From Tessaracoccus lacteus (GTDB lineage: Bacteria > Actinomycetota > Actinomycetes > Propionibacteriales > Propionibacteriaceae): a DNA stretch of 64,000 nt. The notes under the pieces are model-generated. The model was given only the letters and a program-made list of their open reading frames with translations. It had not been told where the DNA came from and ran no database searches. The translations under genes were made by a program, and so were the position numbers. Of the stretch, positions 16,241-23,896 are shown one piece after another. Each line of letters begins with the position of its first letter. Position 1 is the stretch's first letter. The stretch lies in NCBI RefSeq assembly GCF_029917005.1, contig NZ_CP123967.1:682001-746000 (forward strand), read 5' to 3'.

Positions 16241-17206
16241 TCAGTCCCTCCCGCGGCTCGCTTCGTCGGGGAGTGCGGAGACGGGGATCAGCACGATGTC
16301 CTGCGCCTTCCAGTCCAGCGCGGCGACGTCGTCGCGGGTCGCCTCCAGTTGCTCCAGCGACACCTCGGTGCGGGGGATCACGAACACCTCGATGTGGAAG
16401 ACCTGGCCCATGTCGCGCATTCGCACGGAGGCGTCGCGCACCCAGGCTTCGCTGCGGACCCGCCTCACGATGTCGCGGATCAGAGGGTGGGGCTCCGAGT
16501 CGTCGAAGCTGCGGGCGCGCTGGTCCATCAGGTCGAGGATCGCCGAGGACAGGTTGGTCCAGCCGTCCTTGACGATGCCCAGCGAGATGAACAGAGCGGC
16601 CACGCCGTCGAGCCACCACAGGCCGAGTCCGATGCCGAGCACGCCGACGACGGAGGCCGCGGTCGTGGTCCAGTCCGCCTTCGACATGTCGGCGTCGGTG
16701 AACAGCACCTTGTTGTGCAGGTCGGGGGCCAGCTTCACTTTCGCGCGGCCGTAGACGAATGGTCCCCACATGGTGAAGATCATCACGGCGACCATGCACC
16801 AGCCGAGCCAGACGGTGTGGCCGAACAGGCTCACGGTGCCGATGGCGGGGTGTTCCGCGCGGAGCAGCCCCATGGCCGACTCGACGGCGAGCAGCGCGCC
16901 GATCAGCAGCAGCGCGACCCCGGCCACGAGGTGGCCGACGCCCATCGCCCGGTGGAGGCCGTACGGGAATCGACGGCTCGGCCTGTGCCGGATGAACAGC
17001 AGCGCGACCAGGAACGAGATCTGGGGCAGCAGGGAGAGGATGTCCTCGACCCAGGCGGTCTTCATGGCCTGTGAGCCGCCGAGCACCAGGGCGATCAGGG
17101 TGATGGTCACCGCGCTGTAGCCGAGGGTGAACCACTCCCAGAAGATGGCCTTGCGCAGGGCCTCCTGCTGACGCTCGGGCAGGTCCGTGCGCCCCATCGA
17201 CTTCAC
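16241..17206 (-). CDS. Cation diffusion facilitator family transporter
   Basis: A 321-residue CDF protein, a proton-coupled exporter of divalent metal ions. Six hydrophobic segments precede a cytoplasmic C-terminal domain (about residues 215-321: HPLIRDIVRRVRSEAWVRDA). The first metal site is unusual: instead of a clear HxxxD pair the second helix reads VEDILSLLPQISFLVALLFI, while the fifth keeps FTDADMSKADWTTTAASV with Asp residues. The GTG at 17206 is chosen because GAGGAGGTGG precedes it and it overlaps the stop of the lipoprotein gene (GTGA). It forms an operon with that single-lobed binding protein. Confidence 0.85.
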   Translation of the reverse strand: MKSMGRTDLPERQQEALRKAIFWEWFTLGYSAVTITLIALVLGGSQAMKTAWVEDILSLLPQISFLVALLFIRHRPSRRFPYGLHRAMGVGHLVAGVALLLIGALLAVESAMGLLRAEHPAIGTVSLFGHTVWLGWCMVAVMIFTMWGPFVYGRAKVKLAPDLHNKVLFTDADMSKADWTTTAASVVGVLGIGLGLWWLDGVAALFISLGIVKDGWTNLSSAILDLMDQRARSFDDSEPHPLIRDIVRRVRSEAWVRDASVRMRDMGQVFHIEVFVIPRTEVSLEQLEATRDDVAALDWKAQDIVLIPVSALPDEASRGRD

Positions 17207-17667
17207 GGCCCCACCTCCTCGTCGAGGAACACCTCCAGCGCGCTCTGCAGCCGATTCTCCCCAAGCGGGAGCAGCAGCACGACTTTGCGGCCATCCGCGC
17301 CGGGAACGGTGTCGTACCCGCGGGTCATCGAGGCCCGCTCCGACCAAGGGGACTCGTTGGTCATGGGGCCGATCCCGAGGTCGAGCCGACCGGCCTCGAG
17401 AGCGTCGACGATCTCCTCCTCGCCCAGCACGGTGAACTCGACGTCCGCATCGCGGGTGGCGGCGAAGCCGCTGACCAGGTCGGGCAGTGGGCCGGTCACC
17501 CGCGAGCCGGTGACCTCCACGAGGCCGACGGCGGGTGAGGCCCCCACCCGGAGCGTGCCGCCGGTGACGCGCTCCAGGGTCCCGTCCGGGTCCGTGGGGA
17601 TCGTCACGGAGCAGCCGGCGAGTAGGCAGCAGACCAGACTCACAGCTGCCAACGCCACGCCACGCAT
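17203..17667 (-). CDS. Short lipoprotein resembling one lobe of an amino-acid-binding protein
   Basis: A 154-residue lipoprotein. A signal peptide with lipobox LLAGC (Cys19) leads into LRVGASPAVGLVEVTGSRVT, LPDLVSGFAATRDADVEFTV and EEIVDALEAGRLDLGIGPMT, which match lobe 1 of SBP_bac_3 binding proteins. The second lobe is absent: the chain passes almost directly to the C-terminal part, VVLLLPLGENRLQSALEVFL. A full family member has about 230-270 residues. The gene ends in a 4-bp overlap with a CDF transporter gene, so the protein may sense or hand over a ligand for that transporter. A strong GGGAGGAG ribosome site precedes the ATG. Confidence 0.75.
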   Translation of the reverse strand: MRGVALAAVSLVCCLLAGCSVTIPTDPDGTLERVTGGTLRVGASPAVGLVEVTGSRVTGPLPDLVSGFAATRDADVEFTVLGEEEIVDALEAGRLDLGIGPMTNESPWSERASMTRGYDTVPGADGRKVVLLLPLGENRLQSALEVFLDEEVGP

Positions 17668-17733
17668 GATGCTCCTCCCGGGATGCTGGGAGTCTACGAT
17701 GGGTGGCGCCCAGCGGGCGGAATCAGCCGAGTT

Positions 17734-18615
17734 TCAGTGTGCCGCGGTGGAGGGCGGGAAGATGTGGTCGAACGCGTCGGGTGCCGGCTGGGTGAAGCGG
17801 GGCTCCCGCTTGCCGAGGAACGCGAGCCCTCCCTCGCGGCCGTCCCCGTGCGCGGCGTGGCGCAGCGCAAGTGACTCGGCCAGGTGTGCCTCCAGCACGC
17901 CGACGTCCGCCAGGTGTCGGAACACCAGCTGACGGGTCAGGGCGACGGCGTGCGCGGAGCGGCCTCGGGTCATCTGGTCCGCGACGGCGCGGGCCGCGAG
18001 CAGAAGGTCGTCGGGCTCGTGCACCGAGCCCACCAGCCCCACCTCGAGAGCTCTCCTGGCGTCGATGATGTCGCCGCTGTAGAGCAGCTCCAGGGCGGCC
18101 GGCACCCCGATCAGCCGCGGGAGGAACCAGGTGGAGCACGCCTCGGGCGTGATGCCGAGGCGGGCGAACACGAATCCCATCCGCGCCGTGGTCGAGGCGA
18201 GCCGGAAGTCCATGGGCAGCGTCATGGTGGACCCGACGCCGACGGCCGGCCCGTTGATGGCCGCGATGATCGGTTTGCGACACTCGAGGATGGCGAGCGT
18301 CAGCTTGCCGCCCGGCTCGCGGACCCCCTCGGCGACCTCCGGCTCCTGCCAGCGGGCGGCCAGCTCTGCCGGTCCGAGGTCCATCGACGGGTCGAAGCCG
18401 AAGACGTTGTCCGAGTCGCTGAGCTGCATCCCCGCGCAGAACGCGCGGCCCGCACCCGTGACGATGATGGCGCGGACGGAGCCGTCGCCGTCGAGGTCCC
18501 GCAGGGCATCGACGAACTCCGCGCCCATCTCCAACGAGAATGCGTTGAGCACGTCGGGCCGGCTCAGCGTCAGGGTGGCGATGCCGTCCTCGACGGCGGT
18601 GGTGACGGTGCTCAT
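17734..18615 (-). CDS. Enoyl-CoA hydratase/isomerase family protein
   Basis: A 293-residue crotonase-fold enzyme. The CoA and oxyanion elements are FCAGMQLSDSDNVFG near residue 65 and INGPAVGVGSTMTLPMDFRL near residue 115; the second catalytic acid of hydratases is replaced or shifted (GITPEACSTWFLPRLIG), a form seen in crotonase-related enzymes of uncertain substrate. FLGKREPRFTQPAPDAFDHI at the end is usual for this actinobacterial subgroup. Its ATG overlaps the stop of the upstream nitronate monooxygenase-like gene by 4 bp (ATGA), so the two are one transcript. A role in fatty or aromatic acid breakdown is likely but not proven. Confidence 0.88.
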   Translation of the reverse strand: MSTVTTAVEDGIATLTLSRPDVLNAFSLEMGAEFVDALRDLDGDGSVRAIIVTGAGRAFCAGMQLSDSDNVFGFDPSMDLGPAELAARWQEPEVAEGVREPGGKLTLAILECRKPIIAAINGPAVGVGSTMTLPMDFRLASTTARMGFVFARLGITPEACSTWFLPRLIGVPAALELLYSGDIIDARRALEVGLVGSVHEPDDLLLAARAVADQMTRGRSAHAVALTRQLVFRHLADVGVLEAHLAESLALRHAAHGDGREGGLAFLGKREPRFTQPAPDAFDHIFPPSTAAH

Positions 18616-19544
18616 GGATGCCTCTTCAATCGTCGGACGGCGGCTGCGTACTCCTCGTCCAGCCGGTAGACGAGTTGCGCGACGGATGGGGTGTCGGTGA
18701 TGCCAGCCACCGAATGACCGGCCGACCAGATGTCGCGCCAGGCCTTGGCGTCCGTCTCCGATGGCGTGGTCAGGTGGGAGAGGTCGACCGGCCCGGGAGG
18801 CGCGTCCGGGTCGATGCCGGCCCGCGCGAGGGACTCGGCGAGGAAGTTGGCGGGGATGGAGCTGACCGAGGGCGTGTAGACGATGTCCTCGGGCCCGGCC
18901 GCCGCGAGCAGGTCGCGGTAGGCCGCGCTTGCCATCGACTCCTGCGTCGCGATGAAGCGGGTGCCGAGGTAGGCGAGGTCCGCGCCGAGCGCGACCGCGG
19001 CGGCGACGTCGGCCCCGGTGCTCAGCCCGCCGCCGAGCAGGAGGGTTCCGTCGAACCAGTTCCGCACCGCGGTGACGAAGGAGAAGGGGTTCAGCCTGCC
19101 CGCATGTCCACCCGCCCCCGCGGCGACGAGGATCAGCCCGTCGACCCCGGCGCCTGCGGCCCGCCTCGCGTGGGCGAGAGTCGTCACGTCGTGGAACACG
19201 AGCCCCCCGTACCCGTGCACGGCGTCGACGACACGGTCGGAGGCGCCGAGCGACGTGATGACGACCGGCACCCGGTGCTCGACGATGACGTCGAGGTCGG
19301 CGGCGAGCCGCGGGTTCGAGGAGTGGGCGATGAGGTTGACGCCGTAGGGGGCGTTGTGGGCTTCCGCGGCGATCCGCGCGAGCCACTCGCGCAGACCCGC
19401 TGTCGTGCGCTGGTTCAGCGCGGGGAGGGTACCGAGCACGCCGGCATGCGCGCAGGCCAGCACCAGCTCCGGGCCGGACACCAGGAACATGGGAGCGGCG
19501 ACGACGGGCAGCCGCAGCCCGGCGAGACGTTCAGGCAGCGCCAT
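18612..19544 (-). CDS. Nitronate monooxygenase-like FMN enzyme (NPD family)
   Basis: A 310-residue TIM-barrel flavoprotein of the NMO/2-nitropropane dioxygenase family. LRLPVVAAPMFLVSGPELVLA at the start, GLILVAAGAGGHAGRLNPFSF with the FMN-binding glycines and the catalytic-type His, LLLGGGLSTGADVAAAVALG and YLGTRFIATQESMAS are all characteristic. Known members oxidise nitronates or act as enoyl reductase-like enzymes. Translational coupling to an enoyl-CoA hydratase suggests a lipid or CoA-ester substrate here; that is inference. Confidence 0.88.
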   Translation of the reverse strand: MALPERLAGLRLPVVAAPMFLVSGPELVLACAHAGVLGTLPALNQRTTAGLREWLARIAAEAHNAPYGVNLIAHSSNPRLAADLDVIVEHRVPVVITSLGASDRVVDAVHGYGGLVFHDVTTLAHARRAAGAGVDGLILVAAGAGGHAGRLNPFSFVTAVRNWFDGTLLLGGGLSTGADVAAAVALGADLAYLGTRFIATQESMASAAYRDLLAAAGPEDIVYTPSVSSIPANFLAESLARAGIDPDAPPGPVDLSHLTTPSETDAKAWRDIWSAGHSVAGITDTPSVAQLVYRLDEEYAAAVRRLKRHP

Positions 19545-19572
19545 TGCAGCCTCAGCGTGGTGGGGGGTCGGC

Positions 19573-19827
19573 TCAGGCGTCCAGGTCCTGGGCGACCATG
19601 TCCGCGATCTTGTCGACCGCCTCCGCATTGTCGGAGGTCACCGTGACCTCGGCGCCCTTCTCCGCCCCGAGGGTCATGATCAGGAGCGAGCTGGCCGCAT
19701 CGACCTCGGAGTCGCCCATCTGCAGGAAGATGTCGTCGTCGTACTCGCCGGCGGCAGCCGCGATGAGCGCGGCGGGGCGGGCGTGCAGTCCGACGTGCGA
19801 TCCGACGGTCACTGTCTTGCTGGGCAA
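19573..19827 (-). CDS. HPr-family phosphocarrier protein
   Basis: Eighty-four residues, normal for HPr, the phosphate carrier between enzyme I and sugar-specific EII proteins of the PTS. The active His is residue 15 in HVGLHARPAA and the regulatory Ser is residue 46 in EVDAASSLLIMTLGA. The start is a TTG at 19827, supported by AAAGGAG seven bases upstream on the minus strand; no ATG or GTG fits. Enzyme I and PTS permeases are not in the window. An orphan DhaL lies at 58.1 kb, and HPr can also serve DhaM-type systems, but nothing in the sequence links them directly. Confidence 0.9.
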   Translation of the reverse strand: MPSKTVTVGSHVGLHARPAALIAAAAGEYDDDIFLQMGDSEVDAASSLLIMTLGAEKGAEVTVTSDNAEAVDKIADMVAQDLDA

Positions 19828-19969
19828 GGTGTGCTCCTTTACACAGGGGGGGGCGCCAGGTGGCGTGCGTCCAGCTTAGCGGCTCCTTCCCGGCCCCTCC
19901 CCGGTCCCCTATCTGAGTCCCGGCCGCCCTTGAGTCGCCTCGCCTTCCCCTGCCTTCCCCCGCGCCGCA

Positions 19970-20085
19970 GACTCCTTCCCCCAGACGCCAACGATATGCA
20001 CAGACGCCAACGGTATTTGCGCGAGTGTCGTTGGCGTCTGGCTATTTCGTTGGCGCCTGGGAGTTTTCGTTGGCGTCAGCTGGGG
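19970..20085. repeat. Family A repeat, copy 2
   Basis: Two direct units GACGCCAACGATAT (19984-19997) and GACGCCAACGGTAT (20003-20016) face three inverted units (20025-20038, 20044-20057, 20064-20077). Copy 1 at 1487-1600 has three direct and two inverted units, so both hold five. The left border GACTCCTTCCCCCAGACGCC is shared. The rest of the 394-bp spacer between HPr and mobA is pyrimidine-rich with no other feature upstream of 19970. Confidence 0.85.
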
Positions 20086-20105
20086 GAGGGGCCGACGGCG
20101 CGGCG

Positions 20106-20111
20106 TACGAT
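20106..20111 (+). promoter_or_regulatory. Possible -10 element before the small ORF and mobA
   Basis: TACGAT lies 23 bp before the ATG at 20134 and would give a short leader that contains the strong ribosome site AAGGGGGCGAGC. Confidence 0.3.
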
Positions 20112-20133
20112 GAGGCGCAACAAGGGGGCGAGC

Positions 20134-20220
20134 ATGATGGAGTGCTTCGACGCGGGGTCGGGAAAGCGCCCGACTTCACCGCACGCTGCCGGCGAGACCG
20201 ACCTCCGGGCGGGCTGCTGA
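20134..20220 (+). CDS. Possible 28-residue leader peptide or small protein before mobA
   Basis: An ATG (20134, with a second ATG at 20137) behind AAGGGGG opens a 28-codon frame, MMECFDAGSGKRPTSP and then HAAGETDLRAGC, which stops one base before the mobA ATG. It has a better ribosome site than mobA itself, so mobA may be translated by coupling. Three Cys-free middle segments and two Cys residues (4 and 28) are visible; I recognise no family. It could be a chance frame. Confidence 0.3.
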   Translation: MMECFDAGSGKRPTSPHAAGETDLRAGC

Positions 20221-20221
20221 C

Positions 20222-20812
20222 ATGGCCGGCACCGCGGCAGTGATCCTGGCCGGCGGCCGCTCGACGCGGATGCCCGGCAACAAGCTGGCGCTCGTCATCG
20301 ACGGGCGCACCCTCCTCGAGCGCGCGGTGGCCGCCGCCACCGCCGTGTCGCACCCCGTCGTGGTCGCCGGCCCGCGGCCGCACTGGTGGCTCGACGACGG
20401 CACCGATGTCACGTTCGTCGTCGAGGACCCGCCGTTCGGGGGCCCCGTCGCGGGCATCGCGGCCGCCCTCCCGCGGCTGGGGGACGCCGACGACGTGTTC
20501 CTGCTGGCGGGAGACCTCGCCGACCCCGCCTCCGTCGTCCGCCTCCTGTGCGACGCCGAGCTCGCGCACGACGGCGTCGTCCTCGAGGACGTCGACGGCG
20601 TAGCCCAGCCGCTCGCGGGGCGCTACCGGCTCGCCGCGCTGCGGGCCGCCGTCGAGCGGCTGGGCCACGTCCGAAACGTCGAGGTCCGCACGGTGATGCG
20701 GTCGCTGTCCCTGATGCGGCTGCCGGCCCCGGAGCCTGTCACACGCAACGTGGACACGCCTGCCGCCGCGCATGCCGTGCGCGCGATCATGCCGCGCGCG
20801 TCGACCCCCTGA
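20222..20812 (+). CDS. mobA: Molybdenum cofactor guanylyltransferase-like NTP transferase (MobA-like)
   Basis: A 196-residue nucleotidyltransferase of the MobA-like NTP_transf_3 family. The nucleotide-binding motif is AAVILAGGRSTRMPGNKLAL at the N-terminus, and FVVEDPPFGGPVAGIAAALP and LLAGDLADPASV follow in the usual order. MobA attaches GMP to molybdopterin. The gene is alone here, without moa/moe neighbours, and the family also contains uncharacterised members, so the exact substrate is uncertain. Family E repeats begin about a dozen bases after the stop. Confidence 0.78.
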   Translation: MAGTAAVILAGGRSTRMPGNKLALVIDGRTLLERAVAAATAVSHPVVVAGPRPHWWLDDGTDVTFVVEDPPFGGPVAGIAAALPRLGDADDVFLLAGDLADPASVVRLLCDAELAHDGVVLEDVDGVAQPLAGRYRLAALRAAVERLGHVRNVEVRTVMRSLSLMRLPAPEPVTRNVDTPAAAHAVRAIMPRASTP

Positions 20813-20824
20813 GGTGCGCGGCGT

Positions 20825-21080
20825 GCGGGTTGCTCCCCTCGCTGCGCTCGGGGCACCTCGACGAGCTCGGCGAACCGGGCGCGGGTTGCTCCCCTCGCTG
20901 CGCTCGGGGCACCTCGACGGGCTCGGTGAACCGGGCGCGGGTTGCTCCCCTCGCTGCGCTCGGGGCACCTCGACGAGCTCGGCGAACCGGGCGCGGGTTC
21001 GTCCCCTCGCTGGGCTCGGGGCACCTCGACAGGCTCGGCGAACCAGTGGGCCAGGGTGCCTCGACAAGCTCGGCGGACGG
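20825..21080. repeat. Family E tandem repeat, four 56-bp units
   Basis: Units start at 20825, 20881, 20937 and 20993, each about 56 bp with GCTCCCCTCGCTGCGCTCGG and then GGCACCTCGACGAGCTCGGC plus GAACCGGGC. A partial fifth unit (GTGCCTCGACAAGCTCGGCG) ends at about 21080. The inner CCCTCGCTGCGCTCGGG is palindromic. Units 1 and 3 are nearly identical; unit 4 has diverged most. It separates mobA from the convergent alpha-glucosidase gene and may end transcription from both sides. Confidence 0.9.
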
Positions 21081-21095
21081 ATAGCCCGGCGGAGG

Positions 21096-22712
21096 TCAGA
21101 CGCGCTGCAGCCAGACAGTGACGTCGGTCGGGAGTTCGCCGTCGACGTCCGCGCTGGCCAGCAGCACGGTCCAGCCCTCGGGCAAGGGCTGCGGGTCCCC
21201 CAGCACGTTGGTCAGCACGCGCACGTCGCCGTTGTCGAAGCCGACGACGTGCTCGCCTGCGTCGAGCCAGGTCAGCTCGCCGCGGCCGAGCCCGAACTCG
21301 CGACGCAGCCGGAGCGCGTCGCGGTACAGCGTCCAGGTGGACCCGGCGACCCCGACCTGACGGTCCGCGGCCAGCTCTTCGAACGAGTCGGGCTGCGGCA
21401 GCCAGGACTCGCCGGTGGGGGAGAAGCCGTAGGCCGGCGCGTCGGCGAGCCACGGCAGCGGCACGCGGCACCCGTCGCGCCCGACGCGCGTGTGGCCCGA
21501 GCGGGTCCAGGTTGGGTCCTGGCGCACGTCGTCGGCGAGCGTCGTGTGGTCGGGCAGGCCGAGCTCCTCGCCTTGGTACAGGTACGCCGACCCGGGCAGC
21601 GCGAGCATCATGAGCGTCGCCGCGCGGCCGCGGCGCAGGCCGAGCACGTTGTCGGGCTGCTCGTCGCGCAGTCCGAGGCCCTCGTGGCTGGAGCCGGGCA
21701 CCGTGAGGCCGAGCCGGCTGACGTGCCGGACGACGTCGTGGTTGCTGAGCACCCAGGTCGTCGGCGCGCCGACGGACTCGTTTGCGGCCATGGTCGACGC
21801 GATGACCTTGCGGTAGGCGTCGGCGTCCCACAGGCAGTCGAGGAACTCGAAGTTGAAGGCCGTGTGCATCTCGTCGGGGCGCAGGTACAGCTTGAGGCGC
21901 TCGGGGTCCTCGACCCAGGCCTCGGCCACCAGCGAGCGGTCGCCGTCGTAGCCGTCGAGCACCGCGCGCCAGCGCCGGTAGATCTCGTGCACGCCGTCCT
22001 GGTCCCACTGGGGGCCGGTCTGGAAGCCGAGGTCGGAGTCCGTGGAGACCTGGTCCGGCAGCCCCTCGGCCTTGACAAGCCCGTGGGCGACATCGACGCG
22101 GAACCCGTCGACGCCCTTGTCGAGCCAGAACCGCAGGGTGTCGTCGAACAGCTCGCGGACGGGCTCGTGCTCCCAGTTCCAGTCGGGCTGCTCGGGGTCG
22201 AACAGGTGCAGGTACCACTGCTCCGGGGTGCCGTCGGCCGCGGTCAGGCGCGTCCAGGAGCGGCCGCCGAACACCGCGGTCCAGTTGTTAGGCGGCAGTT
22301 CGCCCTCGTCGCCCAGCCCGTCGCGGAACAGGTAGTTCTCCCGTTCGGGCGAGCCGGGCCCGGCGGCCAGAGCGGCCTGGAACAGCCGGTGCTCGCTGGA
22401 GGAGTGGTTGGGGACAAGGTCGACGATGATCCTGAGGCCACGCTCGTGCGCCTCGGCGATCAGTGCGTCGGCGTCGGCGAGGTCGCCGAACATGGGGTCG
22501 ACGTCGCAGTAGTCGGCCACGTCGTAGCCCGCATCGGCCATCGGCGAGGTGTAGAACGGCGACAGCCAGACGGCGTCGACGCCCAGGTCGCGGAGATAGT
22601 CGAGCTTCGAGATCACGCCCCTGAGGTCGCCGTAGCCGTCGCCCGAGGCGTCGGCGAAGGAGCGGGGGTAGATCTGGTAGATGACGGCGTCGCGCCACCA
22701 CTGGTGAGTCAT
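21096..22712 (-). CDS. GH13 alpha-glucosidase (oligo-1,6-glucosidase type)
   Basis: A 538-residue cytoplasmic amylase-family enzyme that releases glucose from short alpha-glucans. The four GH13 regions are visible: IIVDLVPNHSSSEHRLF, VDGFRVDVAHGLVK with the Asp nucleophile, SLVAEAWVEDPERL with the acid/base Glu, and TTWVLSNHDVVRHVSRLG with the third Asp. The start WWRDAVIYQIYPRSFADASG is typical of intracellular alpha-glucosidases. The exact linkage (1,4 or 1,6) is not decided. Its ATG overlaps the stop of the LacI regulator gene (ATGA), making a regulator-enzyme operon. Confidence 0.93.
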   Translation of the reverse strand: MTHQWWRDAVIYQIYPRSFADASGDGYGDLRGVISKLDYLRDLGVDAVWLSPFYTSPMADAGYDVADYCDVDPMFGDLADADALIAEAHERGLRIIVDLVPNHSSSEHRLFQAALAAGPGSPERENYLFRDGLGDEGELPPNNWTAVFGGRSWTRLTAADGTPEQWYLHLFDPEQPDWNWEHEPVRELFDDTLRFWLDKGVDGFRVDVAHGLVKAEGLPDQVSTDSDLGFQTGPQWDQDGVHEIYRRWRAVLDGYDGDRSLVAEAWVEDPERLKLYLRPDEMHTAFNFEFLDCLWDADAYRKVIASTMAANESVGAPTTWVLSNHDVVRHVSRLGLTVPGSSHEGLGLRDEQPDNVLGLRRGRAATLMMLALPGSAYLYQGEELGLPDHTTLADDVRQDPTWTRSGHTRVGRDGCRVPLPWLADAPAYGFSPTGESWLPQPDSFEELAADRQVGVAGSTWTLYRDALRLRREFGLGRGELTWLDAGEHVVGFDNGDVRVLTNVLGDPQPLPEGWTVLLASADVDGELPTDVTVWLQRV

Positions 22713-23692
22713 GCGGCAGGTCCTGTCGATTGGCGGATGATGAGGTCGGGGTGGAAGAGCATCTCGGTGGACTCGGCCGGTGGCCGTTCCAGTGCGCTGA
22801 GCAGCGCGTCGACCGCGGCCCGGCACAGCGCCGCCACGGGCTGGTGCACCGTGGTGAGGGCAGGGGCGGTGAACGGCATCAGCGCCGAGTCGTCGAAACC
22901 GACGACGGAGACGTCGCCGGGGATGTCGAGGCCCCGGGAGCGGGCCTCGCGCATCGCGCCGAGAGCCATGACGTCCGAGCCGCACACGATGGCGGTGTGG
23001 CCGGCGTCGAGCAGGCGGGCGGCCGCGCTCTGGCCGCCCTCGCCGGTGAAGAACGTGCTGACAACGCTCGACTCGTCGAACCCGAGGTCGAGGAAGGCGG
23101 CGACCTTGCGCGCCGTCGGCTGGTACCTGCGTTGGCCCACGGCCAGCCCGATGCGCGTGTGCCCGAGGCTGCGGAGGTGGGCGACGGACTGTGCGACGGA
23201 GGCCGCGTCGTCGGTCGAGAGGAAGGAGCCGGTCACCTCCGGGTGCCAGGCGTTGATGGAGACCAGCTGGATGCCCGCGCGGTTGAGGCCGAGGTAGCGC
23301 TCGGGAGAGCTGAGCTCGTCGGCCAGCGTGCCCGAGACCGAGATGACGCCCGGCACGTCGAGCCCGCCCAGCACATCGGACATCTGCTCCTCCGCGGTGC
23401 GCGAGGGGCCGATGACGAGCAGCAGCATCACGCGGCCGGCCGCGGACAGCAGCAGGGACAGCTCGTTGGCGAAGGCGGCGAACGTCGGGTTGCCGAGCTC
23501 GGGGATCAGGACGGCGACGTGGCGGCCACGGGCGGCCGACGGCTGCCCCGTCGGGATGCCGAGCCGCCCGGCGGCGACGAGCACCTGGTCCCTGGTGGCC
23601 TGCGCGACGCCCGGTCGGTCGTTCAGGACGCGCGACACTGTGGCGGTCGAGACCCCGGCGGCGGCGGCGATGTCGGCCAGTCTGGCGATCAT
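22709..23692 (-). CDS. LacI-family transcriptional regulator of the alpha-glucosidase operon
   Basis: A 327-residue LacI/GalR protein. The DNA-binding part is at the N-terminus: RLADIAAAAGVSTATVSRVL followed by hinge-helix sequence NDRPGVAQATRDQVLVAAGR. The periplasmic-binding-like effector domain follows with LIPELGNPTFAAFANELSLL and DVSVVGFDDSALMPFTAPAL near the end. It is translated before the alpha-glucosidase with a 4-bp overlap and has a 19-bp palindrome upstream, so it probably represses its own operon until a maltose-like sugar is present. The effector is inferred from the partner enzyme. Confidence 0.93.
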   Translation of the reverse strand: MIARLADIAAAAGVSTATVSRVLNDRPGVAQATRDQVLVAAGRLGIPTGQPSAARGRHVAVLIPELGNPTFAAFANELSLLLSAAGRVMLLLVIGPSRTAEEQMSDVLGGLDVPGVISVSGTLADELSSPERYLGLNRAGIQLVSINAWHPEVTGSFLSTDDAASVAQSVAHLRSLGHTRIGLAVGQRRYQPTARKVAAFLDLGFDESSVVSTFFTGEGGQSAAARLLDAGHTAIVCGSDVMALGAMREARSRGLDIPGDVSVVGFDDSALMPFTAPALTTVHQPVAALCRAAVDALLSALERPPAESTEMLFHPDLIIRQSTGPAA

Positions 23693-23734
23693 GGTGCTCC
23701 TTCCGCTCGTGGGTCCCGCCATCCTGGCAGAGCC

Positions 23735-23749
23735 TTGCATGGACTGCAA
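23735..23749. promoter_or_regulatory. Second, weaker operator half-pair
   Basis: TTGCATGGACTGCAA is an inverted TTGCA pair with a 5-nt centre, next to the 19-bp palindrome and sharing its TGCAA half-site. It may be a second site for the same repressor. Confidence 0.45.
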
Positions 23750-23751
23750 AC

Positions 23752-23770
23752 ACTGCAAGATTCTTGCAGT
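23752..23770. promoter_or_regulatory. LacI-family operator (perfect palindrome)
   Basis: ACTGCAAGATTCTTGCAGT is a perfect 19-bp palindrome about 60 bp before the LacI start codon. LacI-family sites are palindromes of this size and position. Confidence 0.75.
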
Positions 23771-23796
23771 TGTCCGGGTCGCCGCGCTCGCCGGGG

Positions 23797-23880
23797 GTCG
23801 CGATGAGCACGACACACTTGTCGTCGCGCGAAACGGCCGGAAACGGGGCAGAATCGACGACGGGCAGGAGGATCTGCTCA
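23797..23880. repeat. Family D repeat, left copy
   Basis: Begins GTCGCGATGAGCACGACACA, passes through AAACGGCCGGAAACGG and ends AGGAGGATCTGCTCA. The complement of 24497-24582 is nearly the same sequence, so the two copies form an inverted pair around the GNAT gene. The right end lies 16 bp before the GNAT start codon. Confidence 0.85.
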
Positions 23881-23896
23881 AGTGCGAGGAGACGGC

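Noticed and set aside
16241-17206. CDF gene at 16.2 kb as a pseudogene because of atypical metal residues
   Set aside because: The frame is complete, has a good ribosome site and a coupled upstream gene, so divergence in function is more likely than decay.
20825-21080. CRISPR array
   Set aside because: The 56-bp units follow each other without unique spacers, and no cas gene is present.
20623-22218. Minus-strand frame reading through the family E repeats with VEVPRAQRG-type repeats
   Set aside because: Such translated repeat sequences are common misannotations in actinobacteria; the real gene here is the alpha-glucosidase in another frame.
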